Below are positions 48,062 to 57,589 of a stretch of 64,000 nt of DNA, one piece after another. The translations under genes were made by a program, and so were the position numbers. The notes beneath the pieces are model-generated. The model saw nothing but the letters and a program-made list of their open reading frames with translations, was not told the DNA's origin and did no database searches. Position 1 is the stretch's first letter, and the number at the start of each line of letters is the position of its first letter. Source of the DNA: Moesziomyces globuligerus (lineage: Eukaryota; Basidiomycota; Ustilaginomycetes; Ustilaginales; Ustilaginaceae); NCBI GenBank assembly GCA_030849465.1, contig JARVLF010000019.1, forward strand, positions 620,001 to 684,000, in the 5' to 3' direction.

Positions 48062-48196
48062 GGCCACGGCTGGGAGCTCGCAAGCGACTCTCCCACGAGT
48101 AAGGCAATCACACTCTTCGTCTCCCTCCTCCCACGGTGTGAGTGCAACTCCAACAACCTGGAGTGGCGATCACGAGCACAGGAGCCAGAACATTGA
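48062..48196 (+). repeat. Terminal split repeat B2 of element B
   Basis: A 135-bp direct copy of B1 marking the 3' end; host DNA resumes with ACTCGGGCGG at 48197. The first 49 bases are shared with the B repeats of element A (reverse strand). Confidence 0.9.
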
Positions 48197-49358
48197 ACTC
48201 GGGCGGTTGCTTGCGGATTGGCAGATGCGGAAACGGGCGAGGTGTCGGGTTGTGCTTGGGCTGACTCATGGCTTAGGATGGCTTGTGTTGAGGATTCGTC
48301 GATGAGGGCAATCCGTCCCAAATCATATCTATTGCCCGCGACCGTGCAGGTGCGAGTCTGACATGTTTAACGGATCGCGACGACAAAATATGCTGCTTCG
48401 ACACGCGGTCACGGAAAATTGTCGTCGTGAACGGTTAAACGCTGTGCCAGCTCGATGGTCTAACAGTTTGACTCCCGGCTTCACTCGGGCTCATGGCCCC
48501 ACGCTTGCAGCTCCACAGTCTCCTCAATTGGCCTCCCCTCGCTGCCCACACTGTTGGCCTGGTCTACATTCCAGCCCTGGCACTTTGAAGCCCAATGTAT
48601 GGAGGCGGTATCTGCATGTTGGTGCGCATTCGACGTGCACCCAGCCTCACAGCGCTTGCGCCGCAGCAGGTGGGTCCGCGTGCCCGCCTATGCGCGCTCG
48701 CCTTTACCGGTCGAGCGCTCGACCCGCAGTCTCACTCGCTCAGTATCTACACTTGCTCATCCCATCTCGCTTGTACATACAGCCATTGCCTCACTCGATT
48801 GGCTCTGACATAGCGATACCGGTCCGCATTGCTATCATCCTTCTTGTTTGTCCACTGACTCTACCCCAGGTTTGCAATGACTCATTGAGCGGAGCAGAGC
48901 ATCACTCGCCCGTCCTTCGCTACGGGACTAGCAGCTCCAACGTCCTAGAGGTCAGTTCGGACAGCGGAGGATCGCGCGGCATCTCAAAGACGGGCATTGG
49001 GTTCACGTCGCAAGACGCGCAACGTCATGTACTTCCTCTTCACTTCTTCTTTGCGCTCGCTCACTTCGCAGACGTACAATAGCATCACAATGTATACAAC
49101 GAATGGATTCGAGAATGATCAGAGCGTGAGACTCTGCTCAGAGACCTCCACCGGCGTGAGCAGAGTCGCGGTGTCACTGCGCCAAGTCCGGACTCACCGG
49201 TCAGGATAACCAACTACTCCGTACAACCGTACTGGAAGGAGACGGGCATTGCATTAATAGAGTTTCATCTCAGCTCCTTTGCGCTGTTGGAGAGCCGAGG
49301 CTGCGCCTGATGACATGACGGACTGCGGCTGGACTGTGGTGCGATAGCATTGCGTGCA
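48197..49358. other. Intergenic region downstream of element B
   Basis: No supported gene. The first part (to about 48321, minus strand) is an open stretch, MGRIALIDESSTQAIL..., that would have lain directly upstream of the dioxygenase-like gene before the insertion. A 76-bp hairpin repeat lies at 48365-48440. A 239-aa plus-strand frame at 48363-49082 has no motif. Confidence 0.5.
48365..48440. repeat. 76-bp imperfect inverted repeat, copy 2 of a dispersed hairpin
   Basis: It begins GTTTAAC and ends GTTAAAC, with CGACGACAAA / ATTGTCGTCG arms and a TGCTTCGA segment shared with copy 1 at 4271-4345. Both copies lie in intergenic DNA. Confidence 0.6.
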
Positions 49359-52103
49359 TCAGAAGAGTTGGTCTATGTCTCTGAGGAAGGCCTCGAGATC
49401 AAAAGGGATTCCAGCGTCCATGCTGGTGTCCGATTGTGTGCTGTACAGCAGGTCGGAGAGTGGCACGGCTGAACTGATCGACGCCGGCAAGGCTAGCAGT
49501 GCACTGTCGTCGTGCAACTTGCAGCTGAGCGCTTCTCCGCCATGCTGCAGGGCATTGCTTGTCGGAACGGCAGAGATTGCCGCAAAGTCGTGGGCTCTCC
49601 CGTCCGAAGCTTCGTGAATCGCAGAGGGCAGTCCGGCAGACGCCATCCGAGGTTGGCTGGCTCGCTGGGCTCGGGTCTGTAGCGACGCCATGGAGGTCTG
49701 AGTTGAAGCGGCTGCGGAGCGAGGCTGCGTGGGGGATTCCGTCTGCGCTTCCAGCGTCTGCTCATGCTGATGCTGATGTGGGGCTGGGGGCGATTTCAGC
49801 ACCTCTCGCTGTCCCTCTGAGGTGGAAGCTGTGGCTGCAGCCGCCACTGGCTGGAGAGCAGGCCGGTAAACTCGATAATACAGCTCCCAGACCTGGGCTG
49901 TATTCACCATCTCGAAAAGGTAATTGGACGCGACCTCCGCCACGGTATCGACATCTTTCTGCGAGCACTTGGATGTCAGCTTGCTCACCCGATCAGCTGC
50001 AGCCTCTATGAGCGTAAGAGCCATGGCGAAATAGGATGGAGCGCCGCCCCAGGTGATGAAGACGAAGGCTATGCTCTCAAAGCAGCTCCTTGCTGTGTCC
50101 ACCGCCAGCGCGCTGATCAGCAGCGACGGCATTCGGTGCAGATAGTCGGACAAGGTGTTGCCGACAGCTGTCCGCTTGCCCAGAGCCGGTTGGCGATCCA
50201 GATGGGATAAAGCTGCAAGCACGTCATGATTGAGGTTGAGCCCTGCTTGTCCGATCTTCGAGACAAACTCCGTCGCGCCTGAGCTGTCTCGAAGGCTGCG
50301 AATCATGTCATCGACCTTGACCTTGCCGTCCGACTTGCCTGTACAAAGTGCCGAGATACAGTACTTGCCAAACATAGCACAGACGTACGAGCACTCGATG
50401 TGCAAAAGCTGTTCCCACAGACGAACGATGCGCTGCTCCACGTAGGCACCTTGTGACCGTAGGGTAGAAGCATTTCCATGAATCAGTATGGCGTCGTCGT
50501 AAAGGTATTGCAAAATCGCACGATCGGACTCACGCAAGTGGCCATCTCCGTCTCGGATTGCCAGTATGGCACGGCTATTGCTAGCGTACGAATCTGATAT
50601 GCGCTCCTGCTTTTCATGCAGCGTCAGACCTGGGTCAGACAGCGCTTCTTGTACCTGGCGCACCGAAGACGTGAGAAGGCAGAATGTTTGCAGGCGCAGG
50701 CAGGTGACGGTACGGCCTGCGGAACGCAAGGCCCCGTCCTTTCCCATCTGCCTCTCCATTTGACCAGCGAATGCATACACGTTGCGGTGTATGTTGCTAG
50801 ACGAGCCCGAAGGATCCTGACTTCGAGGCAAGTCCGGCAGTCTCTTCCCCTGGTCGTCGACGCTGTGCAGCACCCCGCGGATCTCGGATGCGAAAGTAGC
50901 ATCCAGACCGTCGGGAAAGCGGGCCCGGTTGGCAATGAGGCAAAAGAGGCCTTCCCATACTCGCAGGCAGGACCAAAGGCTGACCTCTTTGAGCATTGAC
51001 GCTGGATCCGACTGGTCGATGTGCGCGTGATCTAGTCCAAGTTCCTTTGCGACCTGAATCGCGCACGTCAGCAGATTTTCGGAAGCCAAGCCCAGGCCCC
51101 GTCCCTGCGGCTCGAATTGGGAGGCGGCAGTACCGACAAGACCGGGCTCTTGCGATAAAAGGAGCTCGAATGCCATTACCAAGTGGATGTCCCGAGGCGA
51201 AGATAAGAGCATCTGTGTGCCCAGACGATCCACGTAGTTTGACAGAGCGCGGATGTCGGACGAATCCAAGGCGTCTTCGAATCCTTTGAGGCCCAGGAGC
51301 GTCATGGTAGCAAGAAGCAGAGCTCGGGGACGAGTAGGGTTCTGCGACTGCTCAGAGTGAAGTTGAGAGAGAGACGGAAGATAAGGGTGGCCCACGAGGT
51401 AGACTTGAAGTTCGGCTTCAAGCCGTGCTGTCTTGCCACGGTCAAGGAACGTGACAATGTCTGGCGTTGATGGAGGAGCCTCGATGCGGAGGCTCAAATA
51501 CCTCGAGTAGTTTTCGCTGTTCTCCAGCCGTCCTATGAGGGTGAGGAGGTTCTTTGAGACGGTCCTCCATCCCTTTTGGTTTCCAAGCAGAAGTCGCTGA
51601 TCTCGCGTCACGTCTGATGCTCCGAGTTGTTCAATGTCGATGTTTGTGGAGGCCGTGAATCGTGTGGCAAAAGCAGAGGCACTTTGCGAGCTCGAAGAGC
51701 TCGTCATATCAGAGGCCCGTTCAAGACGATCTGTAGGAATGGAGCCAAGCCCATTGGACAAGGGTCTTTGGGGCGGCGCTACACGGGAAGACGTTGCAAC
51801 CTCTTGGTCCCCAGAGGTGCTGGCGGGAGATTTGGAGAGCTGCTCCAGTCTAGGCTTGCGCTTCCGGTCTCCATCCCAGACGACGCAGTCGATGCCGAGG
51901 ACGTTGCAGCGGTGGCATCGTTTTCCGGTGGGCAGAGGTGCTTTTGAGCTGTCGACGTATACGTCTGGAAGCTCGCATCTGGCCTTCTTTTCGCGGCACT
52001 TGAGGCAGCTCCGCCGCGCCAATGCGCGTTTTCGTGGCGTTGCCGTCAGCTCTGTCCGATCGGCTCGCATGGATGGTGGAGGTACGGTGTCACGTAGTGG
52101 CAT
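49359..52103 (-). CDS. Zn2Cys6 transcription factor (914 aa), divergent from the RTA1 gene
   Basis: Nuclear regulator with a binuclear zinc cluster near residues 32-75: SCLKCREKKARC, then a long loop (PDVYVDSSKAPLPTGKR), then CHRCNVLGIDC and a basic tail (GDRKRKPRLEQL). The ATG at 52103 is chosen because the frame extends upstream only through a TTG; a second ATG at 52070 is possible. The middle region has the helical repeats of fungal regulators (for example KEVSLWSCLRVWEGLFCLIANR). A Gln/Ser/Pro-rich linker precedes the C-terminal acidic segment DAGIPFDLEAFLRDIDQLF, a likely activation domain. It is divergent from the RTA1-family gene, and two TCCGNCGGA palindromes lie between them, so it probably controls that gene or itself; this is inference. 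Confidence 0.88.
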   Translation of the reverse strand: MPLRDTVPPPSMRADRTELTATPRKRALARRSCLKCREKKARCELPDVYVDSSKAPLPTGKRCHRCNVLGIDCVVWDGDRKRKPRLEQLSKSPASTSGDQEVATSSRVAPPQRPLSNGLGSIPTDRLERASDMTSSSSSQSASAFATRFTASTNIDIEQLGASDVTRDQRLLLGNQKGWRTVSKNLLTLIGRLENSENYSRYLSLRIEAPPSTPDIVTFLDRGKTARLEAELQVYLVGHPYLPSLSQLHSEQSQNPTRPRALLLATMTLLGLKGFEDALDSSDIRALSNYVDRLGTQMLLSSPRDIHLVMAFELLLSQEPGLVGTAASQFEPQGRGLGLASENLLTCAIQVAKELGLDHAHIDQSDPASMLKEVSLWSCLRVWEGLFCLIANRARFPDGLDATFASEIRGVLHSVDDQGKRLPDLPRSQDPSGSSSNIHRNVYAFAGQMERQMGKDGALRSAGRTVTCLRLQTFCLLTSSVRQVQEALSDPGLTLHEKQERISDSYASNSRAILAIRDGDGHLRESDRAILQYLYDDAILIHGNASTLRSQGAYVEQRIVRLWEQLLHIECSYVCAMFGKYCISALCTGKSDGKVKVDDMIRSLRDSSGATEFVSKIGQAGLNLNHDVLAALSHLDRQPALGKRTAVGNTLSDYLHRMPSLLISALAVDTARSCFESIAFVFITWGGAPSYFAMALTLIEAAADRVSKLTSKCSQKDVDTVAEVASNYLFEMVNTAQVWELYYRVYRPALQPVAAAATASTSEGQREVLKSPPAPHQHQHEQTLEAQTESPTQPRSAAASTQTSMASLQTRAQRASQPRMASAGLPSAIHEASDGRAHDFAAISAVPTSNALQHGGEALSCKLHDDSALLALPASISSAVPLSDLLYSTQSDTSMDAGIPFDLEAFLRDIDQLF

Positions 52104-52685
52104 CCACCTCGGCGCGAGGATCGGTAGTGAATGCAAGAGATGTCGAGGCTCCTCGGCTTGAATTTGCCGAAGTCTGTGTCAGTTTAGCAGGTCGTGCCCA
52201 GCTCTGAAGGAGCCGAGTCGGTCCGGGCGCAGCCAACTTGACGCGTCGAAACAACTCCGTCGGACCTGTCAAGACGCGCCCGGCTAAAATATTCTACTAC
52301 TCCCGCTGTTGCACGCGTCAAGTCCGACGGACTTCGAACTTGTCCGCTTCCAAGCACAGCCGCACCATCCGAGTCCGGCGGTGCACTTCCAGAAGACAAT
52401 GAATGCGCTTCTGAGAAACTCACTTGACACAGTTTCCGGAGCTTTCTAAGCGAGAGAGCATGCTCGACCTCCGCAGTGAGGTCTTGCTCCTCCAAGTCTC
52501 CGGTCACCCAATGGCCGTGCCCTTGTGATGGCTCGAAATGGTAGCCAGGGACCATCCACATGGGAGTGCAACTTGCGACATATAAAGGAGCGATCATCGG
52601 CCTCCTGCCTCTGGCACAAGCTCGCCCACCGCTCATACAGAACTCTCGCATCCCTTTCCCTGATTCAGTGCTGTCCAGTCTGATC
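52104..52685. promoter_or_regulatory. Divergent promoter with two CCG-N-CGG palindromes
   Basis: Contains TCCGTCGGA at 52256-52264 and AAGTCCGACGGACTT at 52320-52334, 64 bp apart, both of the everted CGG form bound by Zn2Cys6 dimers. A TATA box TATAAAGG at 52581-52588 lies about 100 bp before the RTA1-gene ATG. The sites are closer to the regulator's start than to the RTA1 start. Confidence 0.6.
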
Positions 52686-53973
52686 ATGCTCGGCGCCTTC
52701 ATCTTTACAAGCCTGGCTCTCGTTGGGCGAGCCGCTGCCTCGACCGGACCGACCCCAATCTCAGCGGCAGAGCGAGGCAGCAAGGTTGCTAGGGCTATCG
52801 CCGCCGCCTCGCCAAGCTCGACTGGCATCCTCAAATACGAGCCAAGCACTGGCGGCAACTATGCTGTCGGTGGCCTATACGCGCTGTACAGCTTGGTACT
52901 CTTCTTCTACGTCTTTCGAAGGAAAGAAAGGTGGGCGCTCTGCCTGCCGATTGGATGCCTTTTCTCGGCGATTGGCTTCTTTGTTCGTCCGTCCCTCGAT
53001 CCCTTCGACGTCAGCCTCGGGCTCTACATCGTTCAGAGCATGTTCGTTGTCATCTCGCCCGCCGCTTTTCTTGCCTTCAACTACCTGCTCTACGGACGAA
53101 TGATTCTGGCGGTAGATCAGGACTTTGGACGGTCCACGTTGGACGTGCACGAGCTCGAAATCCAACCCCTGAACACGGCGCAGAAACTCACCATGCTACA
53201 CAAAGCCGGAGGCCCCAAGCGGGAAAAGTCACGCTTCTCGTTCATCCCTCCCCGCATCGTTGGACGCGTCTTTGTCTGGAGCGACGTTGCCACTTTCATC
53301 GTACAGGTTGGTGCTGGCGGCCTGCAGGCTTCCGGCGGCTCGGGCGATGCAAAGTTGGCGGAGCTCGGAGACCATCTCTTCCTTGCAGGTGTGACCCTTC
53401 AGGGCGTGTCTTACATGCTCTTCACCCTGCTCTTGACCTACGCCACGGTTTTGGTGATCCGGGAAAGTGCCCGCAATCCGGCAGCCAGGGCACATGCACG
53501 CACAATCATGGGTCTGGAAGCCCCTGTCTTTGCTCTTGTCGCCGGTCTCTACTTTTCCTCGGTCTTCGTGATCGTAAGTCGAGCTACGACCTTCCGAGAC
53601 AAAGCAGCCGACAACTAAAGTTCGTCGCCTTTCTTGACGGTTTTCCCCATCACAGATCAGGTCTATCTATCGCATTATCGAGTTCTCTCAGGGTTACAGC
53701 GGCTACCTGGTGTCCCACGAAAGTAAGTCAATGTCTGCAGGCCAGATACATTGCTGTCGCTGCGTTCCACGCTGATCGCCGCATCTTTCGCTGACCTGTT
53801 GTCTTTGCGATCATCTGTGCGCTACAGTCTACCTGTTCATTCTGGATGCTGCGCCGCTTCTGCTCGCCGTTGGAGTCTGGGTGGTCATGTGGCCGTCAAC
53901 GCTTCTGCATAAGGTGTTTGAAAAGAGGTTCTCCGGGTACGGTGGCCATCACTTGGCAAAGACTTCGTCCTAG
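52686..53973 (+). CDS. RTA1-family multi-pass membrane protein
   Basis: Fungal RTA1/RSB1-like protein of 366 aa, expected with about seven transmembrane helices in the plasma membrane. Exons are 52686-53573, 53656-53722 and 53828-53973, with GTAAGT donors and CAG/ACAG acceptors. The second exon restores the family hallmark IRSIYRIIEFSQGYSGYL, and the third IYLFILDAAPLLLAVGVW. The ATG 52686 opens a signal-like helix (MLGAFIFTSLALVGRAAAS). Helices include YALYSLVLFFYVF, GLYIVQSMFVVISPAAFLAF and VFVWSDVATFIVQVGAGGLQ. Characterised members affect resistance to 7-aminocholesterol or export sphingoid bases, and in yeast they are under drug-response Zn2Cys6 factors. The divergent Zn2Cys6 gene here fits such control. 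Confidence 0.85.
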
Positions 53974-54468
53974 AGCATCGATTCCTGGCGTGCTTGCCAC
54001 AGTTGGTATACTTAGCTACCAATGCAAATAGATGCGAATACGTCTTAAAGGAGCCTTGGGAGTGTGATGCGAGCAAAGATATGCGAGCGCTACGTACGCA
54101 AAGGTAGCTGATGTTGCAAATGTCGAGGTGAGAAAGATGTGTTGCTGAGCGGAGTCAATAGATGTGCGGATTGCAGGCGCAAGAAGAGAAATCAGCCGAT
54201 AGGAGTGCGGTGACGCAGGTAATGTCGGTGGTTGTGCTCGTACGGACGGGTAGGACGCTGGCACAGTGATCGACACGCAATGGAACAGTCGTAATGCGAT
54301 GGTGCTAAGCACAGTGAACGAGTGTATTGAGAGAGAGATATGATGGTCCAGAGGCTACCTACGAGCGAGCGTGTAAGCGTCTAAGTGAGTGAGTGAGTCG
54401 CACGACCAGCGTGTGCTTTAGGGGCTACTGTGCGGGCGCACAGACCTGCTGCAGGCGCACAAAGCCCA
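53974..54468. other. Intergenic region
   Basis: No supported gene. It contains a short GTGA tandem repeat near 54386-54397 and GCGGGCGCACA-like repeats near 54430-54470. Confidence 0.4.
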
Positions 54469-55508
54469 ATGCGGGCGCGCATGTGGGCTGAGATGATGGA
54501 GGTACGCACGGGGCGCACCATATGCGGATACCTGCACCCCACACGGCAGGGTATGCAGGTACAGGAGTCGGACGACTGGGCCGGTAAGCACCAACCGGTC
54601 CAACAGGTAAGAGCTTCCCTTACTACCTGTAGCGGTGGCACACGAGCACGACAGCGGCGTTCGGCGAAACCTAGGCAGCCGCTCAAGCTGGCGGGTCTCG
54701 GTCAAGAAGAAAGGCCCCGGCCCCAGCTGCATCAGTGACAGCAACAGCAACAGCAACGGCAACAGCAGAACAGCAGCGGCGGCAGCACCACCTCTTCCAT
54801 CCCCGCCCCCGCTGCCAAGGACGCCGACGCCGTACTCTACGGGCGTTGGCGCGCTGCTCGCTCGGGCGCAGGCATCTTTGGATGCCTTGCAGATCAACGA
54901 GAAGCGCTGCAATGCTCGTCGGCGGCGATATCAGCCTCCGTCCCTCCTCCTTCCTTCGGCGACGAGGTGTGCGCGCCGCCGCTGCCTGCTCGGCCCGAGG
55001 ACGACGACGACGCCGACTTTGACGGCGCGGCTGGCATCGGCCTATACGAGGCCGCTTCCGCCGCTGCCGTGGCCCCCGAGGACGACTCTCCGCTCTCGCA
55101 GGCCAGTCGTCGTCTGATTCTGATCCGCTCGCTTGTCCAGGACGCCGCCACTACCACAGCCGCCACCAACGACGACGACCAGCACCCGCCCAGCCTCATT
55201 CCCGTGGAGACCCAGGCGGACCAACTGCAAGCTCTTTGCAGTCAGTTCATATGGGTCACGTACGTGTTTCTCATGTACCTCATGACGTTCCACGGGCTCT
55301 CCACGCGCTCTCCAACAGCGTGGCGACGATGATGCTCTCCCTGGTCGCCAACGTCCTGGGCCTTTGTGCTTGTCGCTCGTCTCTCGTCAAAGCAGCAGCA
55401 GCTGCTGCTACTGCTCCACCCAGCTGCTTTCTTGACCATTCATATTCAGCGACTAGCGGGCTCTACATCTTGCAGCATGCCGACGACGATTCGGCGTCTC
55501 CCTCGTGA
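54469..55508 (+). CDS. Uncertain spliced gene, C-terminal hydrophobic segment, unknown function
   Basis: I do not recognise the product. A model with exons 54469-54606, 54742-55259 and 55319-55508 keeps phase at both junctions (GTAAGA and GTACGT donors, CAG acceptors) and gives 281 aa. The best-supported part is acidic sequence followed by SQASRRLILIRSLVQDAA and TQADQLQALCSQFIWVTVAT, running into a hydrophobic helix (MMLSLVANVLGLCAC). Upstream, a competing frame at 54750-54920 reads ALLARAQASLDALQINEKRC and also looks coding, so the N-terminal model may be wrong or a frameshift may be present. A Gln run from CAA/CAG repeats starts exon 2. The 3' end overlaps the amine oxidase stop by 46 bp on the opposite strand. 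Confidence 0.35.
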
Positions 55509-57589
55509 GAGCTGAGCAGCGTCGAACGATTCACTGCCTGCGAGCTCGTGGCGATATCCAGGATCGGACACGTCTCCCAAAAGTCGTTGGGCTTGAGCGA
55601 CATCATGAGCGACTCGACCGGCATCACGGGGAAGTCCTCGACACGCGGGTTGTGCGTCAGTCCAAACACGGCCCACACCACCACGTCCTCGTTGACCGTG
55701 TTCTGCTTGCCCGCACTGTACGTCGCGAGTCCGCCCTGCTTGCCGTTGGACTGGTTGGTGTACTTGCCGCCCGCCCACAGCTCGTCGTCACGGTACTTGG
55801 TCACCCACACATGGTGTCGTGCAAACTCGGCGCGCGCATAGGCCACCGAGTCCGGGTGCGCCAGCAGCAGCTGTGTCGCGGGCAAGTGCATCTTGTAGCC
55901 GATCGGCTTCTGCGAGATGGCGTTGATCTTGTTCGGGTTGGTGATCTTGAACGTGCGGTTCTGCATCGGCGCCAGATCCGCTCCGCCCTCGTGCGCAAGC
56001 ACGGTCTTCTGCACCGTGTAGCCCACGCCGTGCGGGTTCGCCAGTTTGTCCGCCTCCGTGCTGAACGGCATGGGCACGCTGTCTTCGTAGTGCACCGTAT
56101 TGCCGTCGCCGTCGATGCGCGGGTCGACGCGCACGCAGAAGATGTGCTGATGGTTGGTACCCAGCACACCGCGCGACACCAAATTTCCGTACGGCGACGT
56201 CTTGCCAGCATCGATGGGCGACACGGACAGCACACCCGTGGCCCGCACCTCAAACGAGATCGCTCCCGTCTGGTCAAAGTGCCACAAGAAGATGTACTCG
56301 TAGTTGGCCACCGTGATGATGGTCTGCAGCACCAGCGTGCGGCGACGAACCACGTACGGGTTATTGGTTCGGTAGTTGGTGTGCTTCATGCCCAGACCGT
56401 CATCAACCTCGTGCATGCACACCACCTTCTGCTGCTGGAGCAGCTCGCCGTTGGGCAGCGCAAGATGGCCGTCAAAGTAGTGGATCGCACCCAGGCAGTC
56501 GCAACCCAGGCTGAGGCTGTTGGCCGTGAAACCACACGAGGCATCACCCACATCGAACGCCTGCTTGCGGTGCAGCGGCGGACGCGGGTCGCCGTAGGGC
56601 ACGGTCATCTCGGACATCGAAAGTCGGTGGAAGACGGATCGGCCCTTGAATCGAAGGTCGTGCAGCGCCAAGCCTTCCCTCGCAGTCCAGCTGATGCGGA
56701 AGTTCCATCCTTGCCACTCGACGTTCTTGCCGTTAACCGTGAACGACGCACCCTCGGGCTGCTGCACGATGAGCGGCTTGAGCCCCGGTCGCGCCTGGAA
56801 GTTGGGCTGGAGGTGCGGCATGTAGTCGCGATCCTCCATGTTGGACTGCGCCCATCCTTGCTTCCAGGTGTGCACCATGCCGTCGGCCGAGTCGCCCGTG
56901 TAGCACCAGTCGACGTGGGTGATCTTGCCCGTCAGCACGTCGACGACGGGTACAAACGGCAGCGGCCACGAGTAGTGGAACGAGTCGCCATCGTGTCCCG
57001 TGCGCGGCGACTTGAGGTACATGAGGAACTGCATCAGGTACGGCTGGTCTTCGAACGAGTCGGCACCAAAGATCCACGGATCGGAAGCGATGGGCGTGTC
57101 GGCCTCCAGACCGAGCTCCTTGAGCGCCTGGTGAACCAGTGGATCCTTCACAACCGCCTTCTCAAATTCCTCGAGCTGGGTGATGTCGAGGTTGGTGCGG
57201 TGGGCGCCCGCCACGACCGTGTGCGACTCGACGCTTTTGCCGGCTACGTCGACTACGGTCTCGTGGATCTTGGCCGTCTTGGGCTCAATATAGATCGCTT
57301 CGAGCTTGCGCGGCAGTGGCGCCGGATTCTTGCCGGCATGGCGGGCATCGAGCCAAGGAAGCAAAACCGCCTTGCGAGGCTCTTGTCGCTGAACCGACTT
57401 GAACCACGGTTCGAAGCCATCCTGCGCATGGTAGGCACGAATGAGCTCGACTGCCAGCTTGTTCTCGGCAGGAGTGATGTCGTCGAGCGGGTGAAGCGGA
57501 GTCTGCGCTACCGACTTTCCGCCCGCCGACTTGATGCCGCCAGACGATGCCGGGCCAGAGTCGATGACGTCTACTGCAGTGGGAGCCAT
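55463..57589 (-). CDS. Copper amine oxidase (TPQ-containing)
   Basis: Primary amine oxidase of 708 aa, single exon, converting primary amines to aldehydes with release of ammonia and hydrogen peroxide. The TPQ cofactor motif is TVANYEYIF (the Tyr near residue 430). The catalytic base region AIHYFDGHLALPNGE lies upstream. Copper ligands are the His-x-His of LGTNHQHIFC and a distal His in the C-terminal part (WAVFGLTHNPRVEDFPVMP). N-terminal D2/D3 domains contain HPLDDITPAENKLAVELIRA. No signal peptide is visible, so cytosolic or peroxisomal location is likely, though the C-terminus (ACCKM) is not a standard SKL signal. It is divergent from the permease at 59074, which probably supplies its substrate. 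Confidence 0.93.
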   Translation of the reverse strand: MAPTAVDVIDSGPASSGGIKSAGGKSVAQTPLHPLDDITPAENKLAVELIRAYHAQDGFEPWFKSVQRQEPRKAVLLPWLDARHAGKNPAPLPRKLEAIYIEPKTAKIHETVVDVAGKSVESHTVVAGAHRTNLDITQLEEFEKAVVKDPLVHQALKELGLEADTPIASDPWIFGADSFEDQPYLMQFLMYLKSPRTGHDGDSFHYSWPLPFVPVVDVLTGKITHVDWCYTGDSADGMVHTWKQGWAQSNMEDRDYMPHLQPNFQARPGLKPLIVQQPEGASFTVNGKNVEWQGWNFRISWTAREGLALHDLRFKGRSVFHRLSMSEMTVPYGDPRPPLHRKQAFDVGDASCGFTANSLSLGCDCLGAIHYFDGHLALPNGELLQQQKVVCMHEVDDGLGMKHTNYRTNNPYVVRRRTLVLQTIITVANYEYIFLWHFDQTGAISFEVRATGVLSVSPIDAGKTSPYGNLVSRGVLGTNHQHIFCVRVDPRIDGDGNTVHYEDSVPMPFSTEADKLANPHGVGYTVQKTVLAHEGGADLAPMQNRTFKITNPNKINAISQKPIGYKMHLPATQLLLAHPDSVAYARAEFARHHVWVTKYRDDELWAGGKYTNQSNGKQGGLATYSAGKQNTVNEDVVVWAVFGLTHNPRVEDFPVMPVESLMMSLKPNDFWETCPILDIATSSQAVNRSTLLSSHEGDAESSSACCKM

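Larger units (their letters stand above)
42261..48196 (+). mobile_element. Ngaro/PAT-type tyrosine-recombinase retrotransposon B (DIRS order)
   Basis: An element of about 5.94 kb on the plus strand: A1 (42264-42447), a 711-nt leader, Gag (43159-44358), Pol RT-RNase H (from 44358), tyrosine recombinase (to 47521), B1 (47612-47746), A2 (47747-47930), spacer, B2 (48062-48196). The layout is the same as element A. Proteins are very similar (Gag core differs at only a few positions), but the A and B repeats differ, so A and B are separate subfamilies rather than one recent duplication. Within B, A1/A2 and B1/B2 look identical, suggesting recent insertion. Host sequence CCGCT lies left and ACTCGG right, with TGA shared at both ends and no longer target duplication. 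Confidence 0.9.

Noticed and set aside
48363..49082. 239-aa plus-strand ORF downstream of element B
   Set aside because: No domain, Cys/Pro-rich random look, and it starts inside the 76-bp hairpin repeat.
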